From: JANWLD01 sp036278875
Lineage (GTDB): Bacteria > Patescibacteriota > Saccharimonadia > Saccharimonadales > 2-12-FULL-41-12
Direction: 5' to 3'
Assembly: GCA_036278875.1 (NCBI GenBank)
Contig: DASUKF010000007.1
Span: forward strand, 1 to 24,639
DNA: 24,639 nt
The notes beneath the pieces were generated by a model. The model ran no database searches, had not been told where the DNA came from, and saw only the letters and a program-made list of their open reading frames with translations. Below are positions 1 through 6,310 of this stretch, one piece after another; positions within the stretch are counted from its first letter, which is position 1, and each line of letters opens with the position of its first letter. Made by a program: the position numbers and the translations under genes.

Positions 1-1
1 A

Positions 2-157
2 CAGGCACCCTATGATTTAACGCTGGGCGGCGTTAATGAAAGCCTGGTAGGACAACACATCAACAGCCTAGGTCCTTCGCATGTCACGTGGATTAACAGA
101 AGCAATGTAGCACCTGATGCCGGTATGGGTGCAACCGACCCGTTCAGCCATCAATAG
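2..157 (+). CDS. 3' end of an unidentified protein (partial)
   Basis: An open frame enters from the left edge and runs 51 codons to a TAG at 155-157. The visible C-terminus ends in ATDPFSHQ and is rich in Gly, Asn and Ser, with no membrane segment or recognisable motif. It is called coding because the frame is open to the edge, has ordinary amino-acid composition, and is followed by a promoter and tRNA on the same strand. No function can be assigned from the fragment. Confidence 0.45.
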   Translation, partial: QAPYDLTLGGVNESLVGQHINSLGPSHVTWINRSNVAPDAGMGATDPFSHQ

Positions 158-175
158 ACAGCAAACCCGTATTTA

Positions 176-204
176 TTGCATTAACAGGGGTAACCTGCTA
201 ACAT
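176..204 (+). promoter_or_regulatory. Promoter of tRNA-Lys
   Basis: TTGCAT (176-181), 17 bp, then TAACAT (199-204) with a TGC extension at 196-198. Predicted start is near 211, giving a leader of about 37 nt before the tRNA. Confidence 0.55.
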
Positions 205-221
205 TTCCATAGCGCATTTTG

Positions 222-247
222 CTTGTCTTGCGCGATGCAAAAGACAA
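222..247 (+). other. Leader hairpin abutting tRNA-Lys
   Basis: CTTGTCTT (222-229) can pair with AAGACAA plus the first tRNA base (241-248), and GC/GC can extend the stem with a small bulge. The 3' arm ends exactly at the mature tRNA 5' end, so the hairpin could influence RNase P processing. This is inference from pairing only. Confidence 0.35.
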
Positions 248-324
248 GGGCCATTAGCTCAGCTGGTTAGAGCACCTGCCTCTTAAGCAGGGTGTCCTGG
301 GTTCGAGTCCCAGATGGCCCTCCA
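248..324 (+). tRNA. tRNA-Lys(CTT)
   Basis: Full cloverleaf: acceptor GGGCCAT (248-254) with ATGGCCC (314-320), D-arm GCTC/GAGC, anticodon stem CCTGC/GCAGG around loop CTCTTAA (anticodon CTT), and T-arm CTGGG-TTCGAGT-CCCAG. The CCA is encoded at 322-324. The discriminator base (321) is T rather than the A usual for bacterial tRNA-Lys. A terminator follows within 15 nt, so this is a monocistronic tRNA unit. Confidence 0.96.
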
Positions 325-338
325 CTTTATGAGACCTT

Positions 339-362
339 AAGGCTTTTTCGGAAGCCTTTTAT
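339..362 (+). terminator. Rho-independent terminator of tRNA-Lys
   Basis: AAGGCTT (339-345) and AAGCCTT (352-358) form a 7 bp stem with a 6-nt loop, followed by a T-rich run to about 366. Confidence 0.75.
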
Positions 363-431
363 TTTTGTTATACATGGAAGTAGTAACAGATAGCTTCTAT
401 TAATGTAACAGTTAAAAAATATACACTTGCC

Positions 432-460
432 TTGAAAATAATAGGAAAATATGGTATTAT
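432..460 (+). promoter_or_regulatory. Promoter placing the start codon at the transcript 5' end
   Basis: TTGAAA (432-437), 17 bp, TATTAT (455-460). The ATG at 467 lies 6 bp after the -10 box, so the transcript is predicted to be leaderless. No Shine-Dalgarno is present. Confidence 0.6.
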
Positions 461-466
461 TTATAC

Positions 467-970
467 ATGTATGTGTCCCCTGTGGATAATTTTTTAGCGG
501 CTGAAAATTTAGAAAGAATCAACGCTTTTAGAGAACGTACGGGGTTGAGTAAACGTACTTATCATTCTTTAGGGAAGAAACTGCTGCTTCTTACCCCGGC
601 AACAACAGGACCAATGCCCCAAGAAATAATCCGAGGTTATTTGGATCAACACCTGATTGCCGAACAAAACGGAATTTCAAATAACTGTTTTGATATTGCC
701 AGAACAGCATTAGCCGCAGGCTGTGCGACGGGAACAATGCACAGTGTCAGCGGCAGTACTCAAGATTTTATCGGCTGGGCAAACCACTGTGTTAATTTTG
801 ATGAACTGCCTGACGAAACAGTTCTAGCAATTGACTTAACAGCGTCTCGCAATATTGATCGGGGTGCGAGGAACTTCGATGTGTTAGCCCTACGAGCTTT
901 AGATACAGATAGCCTACAGCTGCAAATAGGCGAGCTTTTTGGCGGCGAGTGGCAAATGGACCACACATAA
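467..970 (+). CDS. Hypothetical protein with possible Cys-His-Asp triad
   Basis: This 167-residue soluble protein has no signal peptide or membrane segment. I do not recognise the family. Residues 72-84 (NNCFDIARTALAA) look like a catalytic Cys at the start of a helix. They are followed by ANHCVNFDELPDE (His107) and VLAIDLTAS (Asp123) in a strand-like context. This order and spacing resemble papain-like, transglutaminase or arylamine N-acetyltransferase folds, in which Cys, His and Asp form the triad. That is a weak inference without a search. The start is fixed by the promoter directly upstream. It stands alone between a tRNA unit and the folate genes and is slightly lower in GC than its neighbours. 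Confidence 0.75.
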   Translation: MYVSPVDNFLAAENLERINAFRERTGLSKRTYHSLGKKLLLLTPATTGPMPQEIIRGYLDQHLIAEQNGISNNCFDIARTALAAGCATGTMHSVSGSTQDFIGWANHCVNFDELPDETVLAIDLTASRNIDRGARNFDVLALRALDTDSLQLQIGELFGGEWQMDHT

Positions 971-1010
971 ATTTTCGTAATTGAGCCTTAACTGATCTTT
1001 AATCTGCTTG

Positions 1011-1019
1011 TGCTATGAT
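1011..1019 (+). promoter_or_regulatory. Extended -10 promoter for the cyclo-ligase gene
   Basis: TGC-TATGAT (1011-1019) sits 6 bp before the GTG at 1026. No convincing -35 and no Shine-Dalgarno are seen, so a leaderless mRNA is predicted. Confidence 0.5.
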
Positions 1020-1025
1020 TTAGCT

Positions 1026-1586
1026 GTGGAAGACAAGCGTTCACTAAGACTTGCTATGCTCGGCGCCAAGATGCGCTTAGACAAAAAGCAGGTCGATGAA
1101 TTATCGGATAAGGCCGTTAAAAGACTGATTGAATTCATTGACTGGAATAACCTGAAAACAGTTCATACCTACATTCCGATAACCGCCAACAACGAACTGG
1201 ATAGCCGGCCGCTTATAGATTATCTACGCAAAAATCATCCGGACATAGAAATTTACCTGCCTAAACTGGACGGTTTTGCCAGATTTGACCCGGACACGAA
1301 GATTGATGAGAACCGACTGGGCATTCCGGAACCGGAAGGCGAAAAGCTGAAAGGGCATATCGGTTTCGACCTGATAATAGTGCCGATAATAGGTTTTGAC
1401 AGGCGCGGCTACAGGCTGGGTTACGGCGCCGGTTACTACGACCGGTTCTTAGCCGAGCATAAGTGCAAGAATATAGTAGGCCTGGCCTATTCTATCTCTG
1501 AGATTAGCGCCGTACCGGATGAACCGCACGACAAAAAAATGCAGGTAATAGTAACCGATAAAGAAATAATAAAAGCTAAGAACTAA
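1026..1586 (+). CDS. 5-formyltetrahydrofolate cyclo-ligase
   Basis: This enzyme converts 5-formyl-THF to 5,10-methenyl-THF using ATP, recycling the stored folate made by serine hydroxymethyltransferase. The family signature GYRLGYGAGYYDRFL is near the C-terminus, and the usual N-terminal KRSLR segment is present. At about 186 residues it has normal length. I chose GTG at 1026 rather than TTG at 1008 because the TTG lies upstream of the -10 element TATGAT, and an extended -10 sits exactly 6 bp before the GTG. Its last 11 bp overlap the 3' end of folC on the other strand, another folate enzyme. The symbol is left blank because names vary (ygfA, fau, MTHFS). Confidence 0.92.
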   Translation: MEDKRSLRLAMLGAKMRLDKKQVDELSDKAVKRLIEFIDWNNLKTVHTYIPITANNELDSRPLIDYLRKNHPDIEIYLPKLDGFARFDPDTKIDENRLGIPEPEGEKLKGHIGFDLIIVPIIGFDRRGYRLGYGAGYYDRFLAEHKCKNIVGLAYSISEISAVPDEPHDKKMQVIVTDKEIIKAKN

Positions 1587-2796
1587 GCAGTTTTTTAACC
1601 GCGCCTATTAAATAAAGCGAACCGGTTACGAGCAGGATTTCCTCTTTCCTCCTAAGCAAGGTTTCGAAAGCTTTGTTTAAATCCGGTTCTATAAGCAGGC
1701 TGCCCTTATCAAAATATTGCGCTATACGGGCCGGTTCTATAGATACGGAATGAGCGCCATGGTCTTTTTTAAACGTAGATATTATTGTAAATCCGGATAT
1801 ATTTTCCACCACTTTTACAATGTCTTCCAGGTGTGATTGTTTGTTGCCGCCGACAGCCAGAAGTACGGCTACGGTCTTATCCGGATAACTTTTTCTAATA
1901 CTTCTAGCCAGTGTACGGGCCTTTTGAGAATTATGAGCCCCATCCAGGATTATAGTTTTCCCTTGATAGTTAATTTTTTCCATACGGCCGGGAATATATG
2001 TATTCCTGGCCTGCTCGAATTGTTTGACGTCTAATCCTCGGTGTCCGTCGCGCTCAAAGATGAATTCACAGGCAGTGCGGGCCAAAGTGAAGTTGCGTTT
2101 TAAAAAGTCAAACGAATCTTCAGGGTCGGTGAAATGAATAGCCGCATGCTTTTCTTTGCATCGGTTGATTATTTCGCCGTCGATTATATCATTTTGATGG
2201 TACATAAAAACATTGTTATGCCCGCGGATAATTCCGGCTTTCTGTCGGGCGATTTCCGCTTCGGTCTTTCCAAGTACATGGGTGTGATCCAGCCCTATAT
2301 CGGTTATGATGCACACTTTGTCCGGCCGCGTTATCACATTGGTACCGTCTAAAAGTCCGCCTAGACCCACCTCTATGACGGCATACTCCACGCCTGCCTT
2401 CGCAAAATACCAATAGGCGAAAGCCACGAACATTTCAAAATAAGTAGGAATAATATTTAACTTGTTAAGCTCGCTGAAAAATTTTGTAAATTCCATGCAG
2501 AATTCGGCTTCCGGCAATGGCTCGGTGCCTATCTGCACCCTTTCATTCATTTGTTCGACATACGGCGATATGCTTAAGCCCACCTTGTATCCGGCCCCTT
2601 GTAAAATAGCAGCTGTGTAATACGCAGTGGAGCTTTTGCCGCTGGTTCCTGCTATATGCACGGATTTGAACCGCTCCTGCGGATTACCGAACTCGCTTAA
2701 TACGGCTTCTATCCTGTCTAACGAATAGCTAGTGCGCCTGTCCAGGTCGATAACAAACTTATTGACAGTCCGTTCAATCTCGTCGAAAGACTTCAT
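1576..2796 (-). CDS. folC: Folylpolyglutamate synthase / dihydrofolate synthase
   Basis: A cytosolic Mur-ligase-family enzyme that adds glutamate to folates (and often makes dihydrofolate from dihydropteroate). Visible features in 406 residues are the P-loop GTSGKSS (50-56), the EVGLGGLLDGTNV segment that follows the central strand, a DHTHVLG stretch, and the C-terminal-domain motif LDGAHN. Length is normal for FolC. No partner genes for de novo folate synthesis occur here, so polyglutamylation of salvaged folate is the safer role. It lies 17 bp downstream of a membrane-protein gene on the same strand and probably shares its promoter. No clear Shine-Dalgarno is visible. The 3' end overlaps the cyclo-ligase gene by 11 bp. 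Confidence 0.93.
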   Translation of the reverse strand: MKSFDEIERTVNKFVIDLDRRTSYSLDRIEAVLSEFGNPQERFKSVHIAGTSGKSSTAYYTAAILQGAGYKVGLSISPYVEQMNERVQIGTEPLPEAEFCMEFTKFFSELNKLNIIPTYFEMFVAFAYWYFAKAGVEYAVIEVGLGGLLDGTNVITRPDKVCIITDIGLDHTHVLGKTEAEIARQKAGIIRGHNNVFMYHQNDIIDGEIINRCKEKHAAIHFTDPEDSFDFLKRNFTLARTACEFIFERDGHRGLDVKQFEQARNTYIPGRMEKINYQGKTIILDGAHNSQKARTLARSIRKSYPDKTVAVLLAVGGNKQSHLEDIVKVVENISGFTIISTFKKDHGAHSVSIEPARIAQYFDKGSLLIEPDLNKAFETLLRRKEEILLVTGSLYLIGAVKKLLSS

Positions 2797-2813
2797 CTTA
2801 GTCCGATAGAGAT

Positions 2814-3299
2814 TTAATTAGTACTAAGGTTATAATCAGAGTTTTGGCTGGAATTAGAATTATTGAAGGTTGAGTTAAATTTGTTTAATTCCATCTGAAG
2901 TTTTATGTAGTAAGAGCCGACAACCAGGCAGTTGACGCAAACTATTACCGAGAGGATTATGCCCAGGAGCCCTGTCAGGCTGATTCTTTCCCGGTTTTTT
3001 TCCGAAATCAGCCCCACAACCAGCCCGGCAACGCCCAAAGCCAGTATGACAAAGAACCAAACATAAGCTTTTGTCAGAGAGTTTACGAGGCCGGTAACAA
3101 AGACCAGGAGGATAAATATACCGACAGCGAGCGCACTGAAGGCTAAAGACAGCCAGCCGGATTTTCCCGAGCCGGGAGACATGCTGATGTCCGGTGAAAT
3201 CGGCGGATTAAGGGGTGTAGGCGGAGAAACCGGCGGTGTGGGTTCAGGGCTAACAGAAGCCGGATTATTTTGTGTCGGTGTGATTACTTGATTTTCCAT
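2814..3299 (-). CDS. Membrane protein with proline-rich N-terminus, three TM segments
   Basis: 161 residues, family not recognised. Residues 1-45 are a Pro/Ser/Thr-rich low-complexity tail. Three hydrophobic segments follow at roughly 49-73, 78-98 and 107-130, and the C-terminus is a short Asn/Ser-rich tail. The arrangement resembles small DUF4190-like or tail-plus-TM proteins common in reduced bacteria, but this is only a resemblance. It heads a two-gene unit with folC. Upstream I see a TATTAT-like box about 30 bp before the ATG and only a weak purine stretch, so this gene appears to have a short leader. Confidence 0.8.
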   Translation of the reverse strand: MENQVITPTQNNPASVSPEPTPPVSPPTPLNPPISPDISMSPGSGKSGWLSLAFSALAVGIFILLVFVTGLVNSLTKAYVWFFVILALGVAGLVVGLISEKNRERISLTGLLGIILSVIVCVNCLVVGSYYIKLQMELNKFNSTFNNSNSSQNSDYNLSTN

Positions 3300-3361
3300 A
3301 TGTGTTTCCGTTTATGTTCGTTTTCCTAATAATAACATAGGGGAATAGCCACGTTTTTGCA

Positions 3362-3438
3362 TGGTACCCGAGGAGGGATTCGAACCCCCGACACCTGGTT
3401 CCGAAGACCAGTGCTCTAATCCGCTGAGCTACTCGGGC
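3362..3438 (-). tRNA. tRNA-Arg(TCG)
   Basis: On the minus strand: acceptor GCCCGAG/CTCGGGT, D-arm GCTC/GAGC, anticodon stem CTGGT/ACCAG around loop CTTCGGA (anticodon TCG), T-arm CGGGG-GTTCGAAT-CCCTC region, discriminator A, encoded CCA (complement of 3362-3364). Reads codon CGA. Confidence 0.95.
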
Positions 3439-3450
3439 ATAAAATCTGTG

Positions 3451-3468
3451 ATAACAGATAGGATTATA
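3451..3468 (-). promoter_or_regulatory. tRNA-Arg(TCG) promoter with TCTGTT start-region motif
   Basis: On the minus strand TATAAT (3468-3463) is followed after 4 nt by TCTGTTAT. The same arrangement recurs at other tRNA promoters in the window. No clear -35 is seen. Confidence 0.55.
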
Positions 3469-3507
3469 ACCCTTTTCGGTCAGGATTACATAATTGACGT
3501 GGCAAAT

Positions 3508-4059
3508 TTATTTTTTGTCGTTGGTCTTATCGGAAATTAGTTTCTGTTTCTGGTTGCTGTCGTATTCACGGAGCGTCTTGGATAGAACTTCTATCACCTT
3601 TTCGGCGTGTTCACGGCTCATGCCAACCTGACTGACGGTAACGGACTGGTTATTGGGTCCTGATTGCTGCATGAACTGCAAAGTGACACCGTGCTTGTTG
3701 ACCGTCGCATTCATGCTGTCCGTATATGCCATTCTGTTATCCGCAGGCATATACATGACTATCTGCTTCATAATCATTTCTTCCAAGCCGTTAATCAGCG
3801 AATCCGGCGCTTGCTCCTTCGGTAACGACGCCAGCTGCCTTAGTTCGTCCGCCTGCTCCTCGGTAAGCAAAAAATGGTTGATTAACATGTTAAGTAATTC
3901 TTCCGAAGGCAACATCTTGCCGGACTCTATTTCTCTCAAAACAGACTCATCTACCTCAAGCGTCCCGGATACTTCGCCGATACTTTGGTGCCATTGTTTG
4001 CGGAAGTGTTTTATTTTCGCGCCAAGAGCCTCGTAGGGCTCATTATTGCTTTTTCCCAT
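3508..4059 (-). CDS. XRE-type HTH protein with DUF3467-like C-terminal domain
   Basis: 183 residues. Residues 10-67 form a Cro/CI-type helix-turn-helix (LGAKIKHFRK, then IGEVSGTLEVDESVLREIESGK). Residues 107-168 (NRMAYTDSMNATV through MSREHAEKVIEVLSKTLREYD) match the layout of DUF3467, which typically carries the ms-eHAk-ll-L-nl-ye pattern seen here. It is probably a DNA-binding regulator; the ligand or partner is unknown. It is divergent from murB with about 70 bp between start codons, so it could regulate murB or itself, although no operator could be identified. The ATG is 6 bp downstream of a -10 box, predicting a leaderless message; an AGGAG further upstream is 12 nt away and lies inside the promoter. 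Confidence 0.82.
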   Translation of the reverse strand: MGKSNNEPYEALGAKIKHFRKQWHQSIGEVSGTLEVDESVLREIESGKMLPSEELLNMLINHFLLTEEQADELRQLASLPKEQAPDSLINGLEEMIMKQIVMYMPADNRMAYTDSMNATVNKHGVTLQFMQQSGPNNQSVTVSQVGMSREHAEKVIEVLSKTLREYDSNQKQKLISDKTNDKK

Positions 4060-4065
4060 AACTAA

Positions 4066-4094
4066 ATGTTACTCCTATATTTTTGCCTGTGCAA
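4066..4094 (-). promoter_or_regulatory. Promoter of the HTH-DUF3467 gene
   Basis: On the minus strand TTGCAC (4094-4089), 17 bp, TAACAT (4071-4066), then 6 bp to ATG at 4059. Predicted leaderless. Confidence 0.55.
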
Positions 4095-4112
4095 CCCAAT
4101 ATAAAACATCAT

Positions 4113-4121
4113 TGATATACT
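4113..4121 (+). promoter_or_regulatory. Extended -10 promoter of murB
   Basis: TGA-TATACT at 4113-4121, 8 bp before the ATG at 4130. This decides the murB start over an in-frame ATG at 4046, which is upstream of the promoter and adds non-homologous residues. Confidence 0.5.
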
Positions 4122-4129
4122 TAAAGATT

Positions 4130-5161
4130 ATGGAAGATATCCAGCCCACGCCTAATGTATCGCTGAGCCGGCACTCAACCATGCGCCTTGGCGGTCCGGC
4201 GAAGTATCTTATGGATATTAACTCTCCCAGCCAGATAGAACCGGCCATAAAATGGGCCGAGCGGAACAAGTGTAAAGTAATAATGATAGGCGACGGGAGC
4301 AATATAGTTTGGCGCGACGAAGGCTTCGACGGCCTGGTACTGGTAAATAAGATAATGGGTATAGAATTGCAGGACCAGCAGTTCCAGACTTTCGCCAACA
4401 TCGGAGCCGGCGAAAATTGGGATAATACGGTTGATCAGATTGTAAAAGCGGGTCTCTCGGGCGTGGAGCAGCTGTCGCTGATACCCGGTACAGCCGGAGC
4501 TACGCCGGTACAGAATGTAGGCGCATACGGCCGCGAAATAGCCGATGTGCTGGTGTGCGTCCAGGCATATGACACACAAACAAAAAAGATGGTGGTCATC
4601 CCTCAGACAGAATGCGATTTCTCATACCGAAAAAGCAGGTTCAACGGCAAGGATCGCGGCAGGTTCCTTATAACTTTGATAACTCTGGCCTTGGATAAGG
4701 CTTCGCCCATGCCACCGTTTTACAGGTCTGTGCAGTCTTACCTGAGCGAACGTAATATAACTTCTTATACCCCGGAAACCATAAGGAAAGCGGTGATAGA
4801 TATCAGGAACAGTAAACTGCCCGACCCCGCTATAGTGGCTAATTGCGGCTCGTTCTTTGCAAACCCTATAGTTTTAAATGAACAGCTTGAGGACATAGTT
4901 GCCAGATACCCTGCAATCCCGCACTGGGATATGGGTGATAATACATCAAAGATATCTGCCGCCTGGATGCTGGAACAATTAGGCCTGAAAGGTTACCACG
5001 AGCCTAATACGGGCATGGCTACGTGGGATAAGCATGCTCTGGTGTTCGTCAACGAAAAAGCCAAAGATACGGCTTCACTGATAGCATTCCGCGACGCGAT
5101 AATAAAAAGAGCCGAAGAAAAATTCGGCGTTACGCTAAAGCAGGAGCCTGAATTAATCTAG
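4130..5161 (+). CDS. murB: UDP-N-acetylmuramate dehydrogenase (MurB)
   Basis: FAD enzyme that reduces UDP-GlcNAc-enolpyruvate, the MurA product, to UDP-MurNAc with NADPH. In 343 residues I see the N-terminal TMRLGGPAKY, the FAD-binding GDGSNIV (55-61), IPGTAGATPVQNVGAYGREI (118-137), YRKSRF (166-171), and NCGSFFANP (238-246) carrying the catalytic Ser (Ser241). The C-terminal AAWMLEQLGLKG and a closing Glu (QEPE) are also present. Length and motifs fit type I MurB. The start at 4130 is supported by the extended -10 and by where homology begins. The gene ends in a 4 bp overlap with the convergent gene at 5158. MurA is encoded about 3.6 kb away, so the organism makes peptidoglycan precursors. 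Confidence 0.96.
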   Translation: MEDIQPTPNVSLSRHSTMRLGGPAKYLMDINSPSQIEPAIKWAERNKCKVIMIGDGSNIVWRDEGFDGLVLVNKIMGIELQDQQFQTFANIGAGENWDNTVDQIVKAGLSGVEQLSLIPGTAGATPVQNVGAYGREIADVLVCVQAYDTQTKKMVVIPQTECDFSYRKSRFNGKDRGRFLITLITLALDKASPMPPFYRSVQSYLSERNITSYTPETIRKAVIDIRNSKLPDPAIVANCGSFFANPIVLNEQLEDIVARYPAIPHWDMGDNTSKISAAWMLEQLGLKGYHEPNTGMATWDKHALVFVNEKAKDTASLIAFRDAIIKRAEEKFGVTLKQEPELI

Positions 5162-5646
5162 GCGGTTTCAGCTTCTTCCGACATTAATGCCCACTGCAGA
5201 TCGGCGACAGGACCTTCGTAATCGGATATTTCTCCGCCTCTTACATACCCTCTCTCACCGCCGTATCGATCTATATCCTCAATAACAAAACTGATGACAG
5301 GTTCCTCTCCGCCTTCCTCCCCCATGGCTATGCGTACAGAGGTAGGAATTTTGCCAACCATTCTGGCTGCTCTTTCGTCTTCTACCAAGTCGTTGACAGG
5401 CGGTTCAAAGCCAAGATTCGGATTGTCTCTTAGCCGGAACGTCTTGTGAGTGAATCTTCCTGTAGCCAGACCGTTTATGACCAGTTTGCCGTTTAGACTG
5501 CCGTCTTCTTTTACAAGGCCTAATATACCCATGCCGATAGCGGTTTCGGTTTCTTCCCTTGGTTTAGCGGTTTCAGCGACACTCGGAGCAGATGGTTGTC
5601 TTTTTTCTTCCCTTGTTTCGGCTGGTGCTGCTGTTGGCTGGGCCAT
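5158..5646 (-). CDS. Hypothetical acidic protein with Ala/Pro/Glu-rich N-terminus
   Basis: 162 residues, not recognised. Residues 1-36 are a charged, low-complexity Ala/Pro/Glu stretch that is probably disordered. The rest looks globular and beta-rich (GKLVINGLATGRFTHKTF, TSVRIAMGEEGGEEPVISFVIEDIDRYGG). It has no signal peptide or membrane segment and is strongly acidic. The coding call rests on length, composition, promoter placement and close packing with murB (4 bp convergent overlap). It is next to another unknown acidic gene but seems to have its own promoter. Confidence 0.72.
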   Translation of the reverse strand: MAQPTAAPAETREEKRQPSAPSVAETAKPREETETAIGMGILGLVKEDGSLNGKLVINGLATGRFTHKTFRLRDNPNLGFEPPVNDLVEDERAARMVGKIPTSVRIAMGEEGGEEPVISFVIEDIDRYGGERGYVRGGEISDYEGPVADLQWALMSEEAETA

Positions 5647-5680
5647 TTTATTTTCTTTGTTTTACCAGACTATATGCTTA

Positions 5681-5709
5681 TGTATATACCCATCAGGACA
5701 AAAAATCAA
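5681..5709 (-). promoter_or_regulatory. Promoter upstream of the 5158-5646 gene
   Basis: On the minus strand TTGATT (5709-5704), 17 bp, TATACA (5686-5681). The implied leader is about 28 nt and A-rich, with no clear Shine-Dalgarno, so this gene is not leaderless. Confidence 0.45.
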
Positions 5710-5738
5710 GCAAAAAATTAAAATAATTCAACGTCCGG

Positions 5739-6209
5739 TTAAGCGGCTGCTGCGAGGGGAGCCGGCACCAGGCTGATGCCTTCGTTGACTATTCTTTCCA
5801 TAACCGGCGAAGGTGCAGATACTCCGGCCCTCTCAAAAAGTTGCTGTGTGCTTTCACCATCGGCAATTACCAGACTCGTCCCGGGCTCTTCGCTCGCGCC
5901 CTGAGGATATAAGCCCTGCGCCTCTTCCCTGGGGATAAGGAACCGGACTTCATCGCCGGAAATCTCCATGCCGTATTCTTTTTCAAGCTGCCTAAATCTT
6001 GCGTCGACAAGTAGGAGCAAAGTATCCCTATCCGTTATATTAGTAGCCAGCAAGGCGGTATGTTCCGCAAAGTTAGGCGACAAAATGCCCGCTAGCCCCC
6101 AGGAAGTCCCCATGTGCGAAGGCGGCTTCCTGTTGCCGTGCCGCGGAATTTCCCGCTCGCCGAACTCGAACATATCTTCCCGGAAATTTGGTAGAGAGGT
6201 AGCACTCAT
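5739..6209 (-). CDS. Hypothetical acidic protein
   Basis: 156 residues, soluble, acidic, not recognised. The middle contains a helical-looking segment (TDRDTLLLLVDARFRQLEKEYGMEI) and the protein ends in an Ala-rich tail. Start chosen at 6209 because AGGGA (complement of 6216-6220) sits 6 nt upstream as a Shine-Dalgarno, and a TTGCCT/TATAAA promoter lies about 40-65 bp upstream. It is followed on the same strand after 92 bp by another unknown acidic gene. Shared function is possible but not demonstrated. Confidence 0.7.
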   Translation of the reverse strand: MSATSLPNFREDMFEFGEREIPRHGNRKPPSHMGTSWGLAGILSPNFAEHTALLATNITDRDTLLLLVDARFRQLEKEYGMEISGDEVRFLIPREEAQGLYPQGASEEPGTSLVIADGESTQQLFERAGVSAPSPVMERIVNEGISLVPAPLAAAA

Positions 6210-6246
6210 TCTTTATCCCTAGTTGCAACAATTTGTTACTACTCTT

Positions 6247-6275
6247 TTTATATACCCGCTTTTTCGGAAAGGCAA
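6247..6275 (-). promoter_or_regulatory. Promoter of the 5739-6209 gene
   Basis: On the minus strand TTGCCT (6275-6270), 17 bp, TATAAA (6252-6247). Predicted leader is about 30 nt and carries AGGGA, one of the few leadered genes with a Shine-Dalgarno. Confidence 0.5.
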
Positions 6276-6310
6276 GCACTAAATGTAGTGTTTTTTATAT
6301 TATTTCCACA

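Noticed and set aside
1008..1025. TTG start adding six residues to the cyclo-ligase
   Set aside because: It lies upstream of the TATGAT -10 element, so it would not be transcribed from the local promoter.
6277..6296. Plus-strand hairpin CACTA/TAGTG followed by six T
   Set aside because: Short AT-rich stem and no plus-strand gene ends nearby to use it; glyA reads in the opposite direction.
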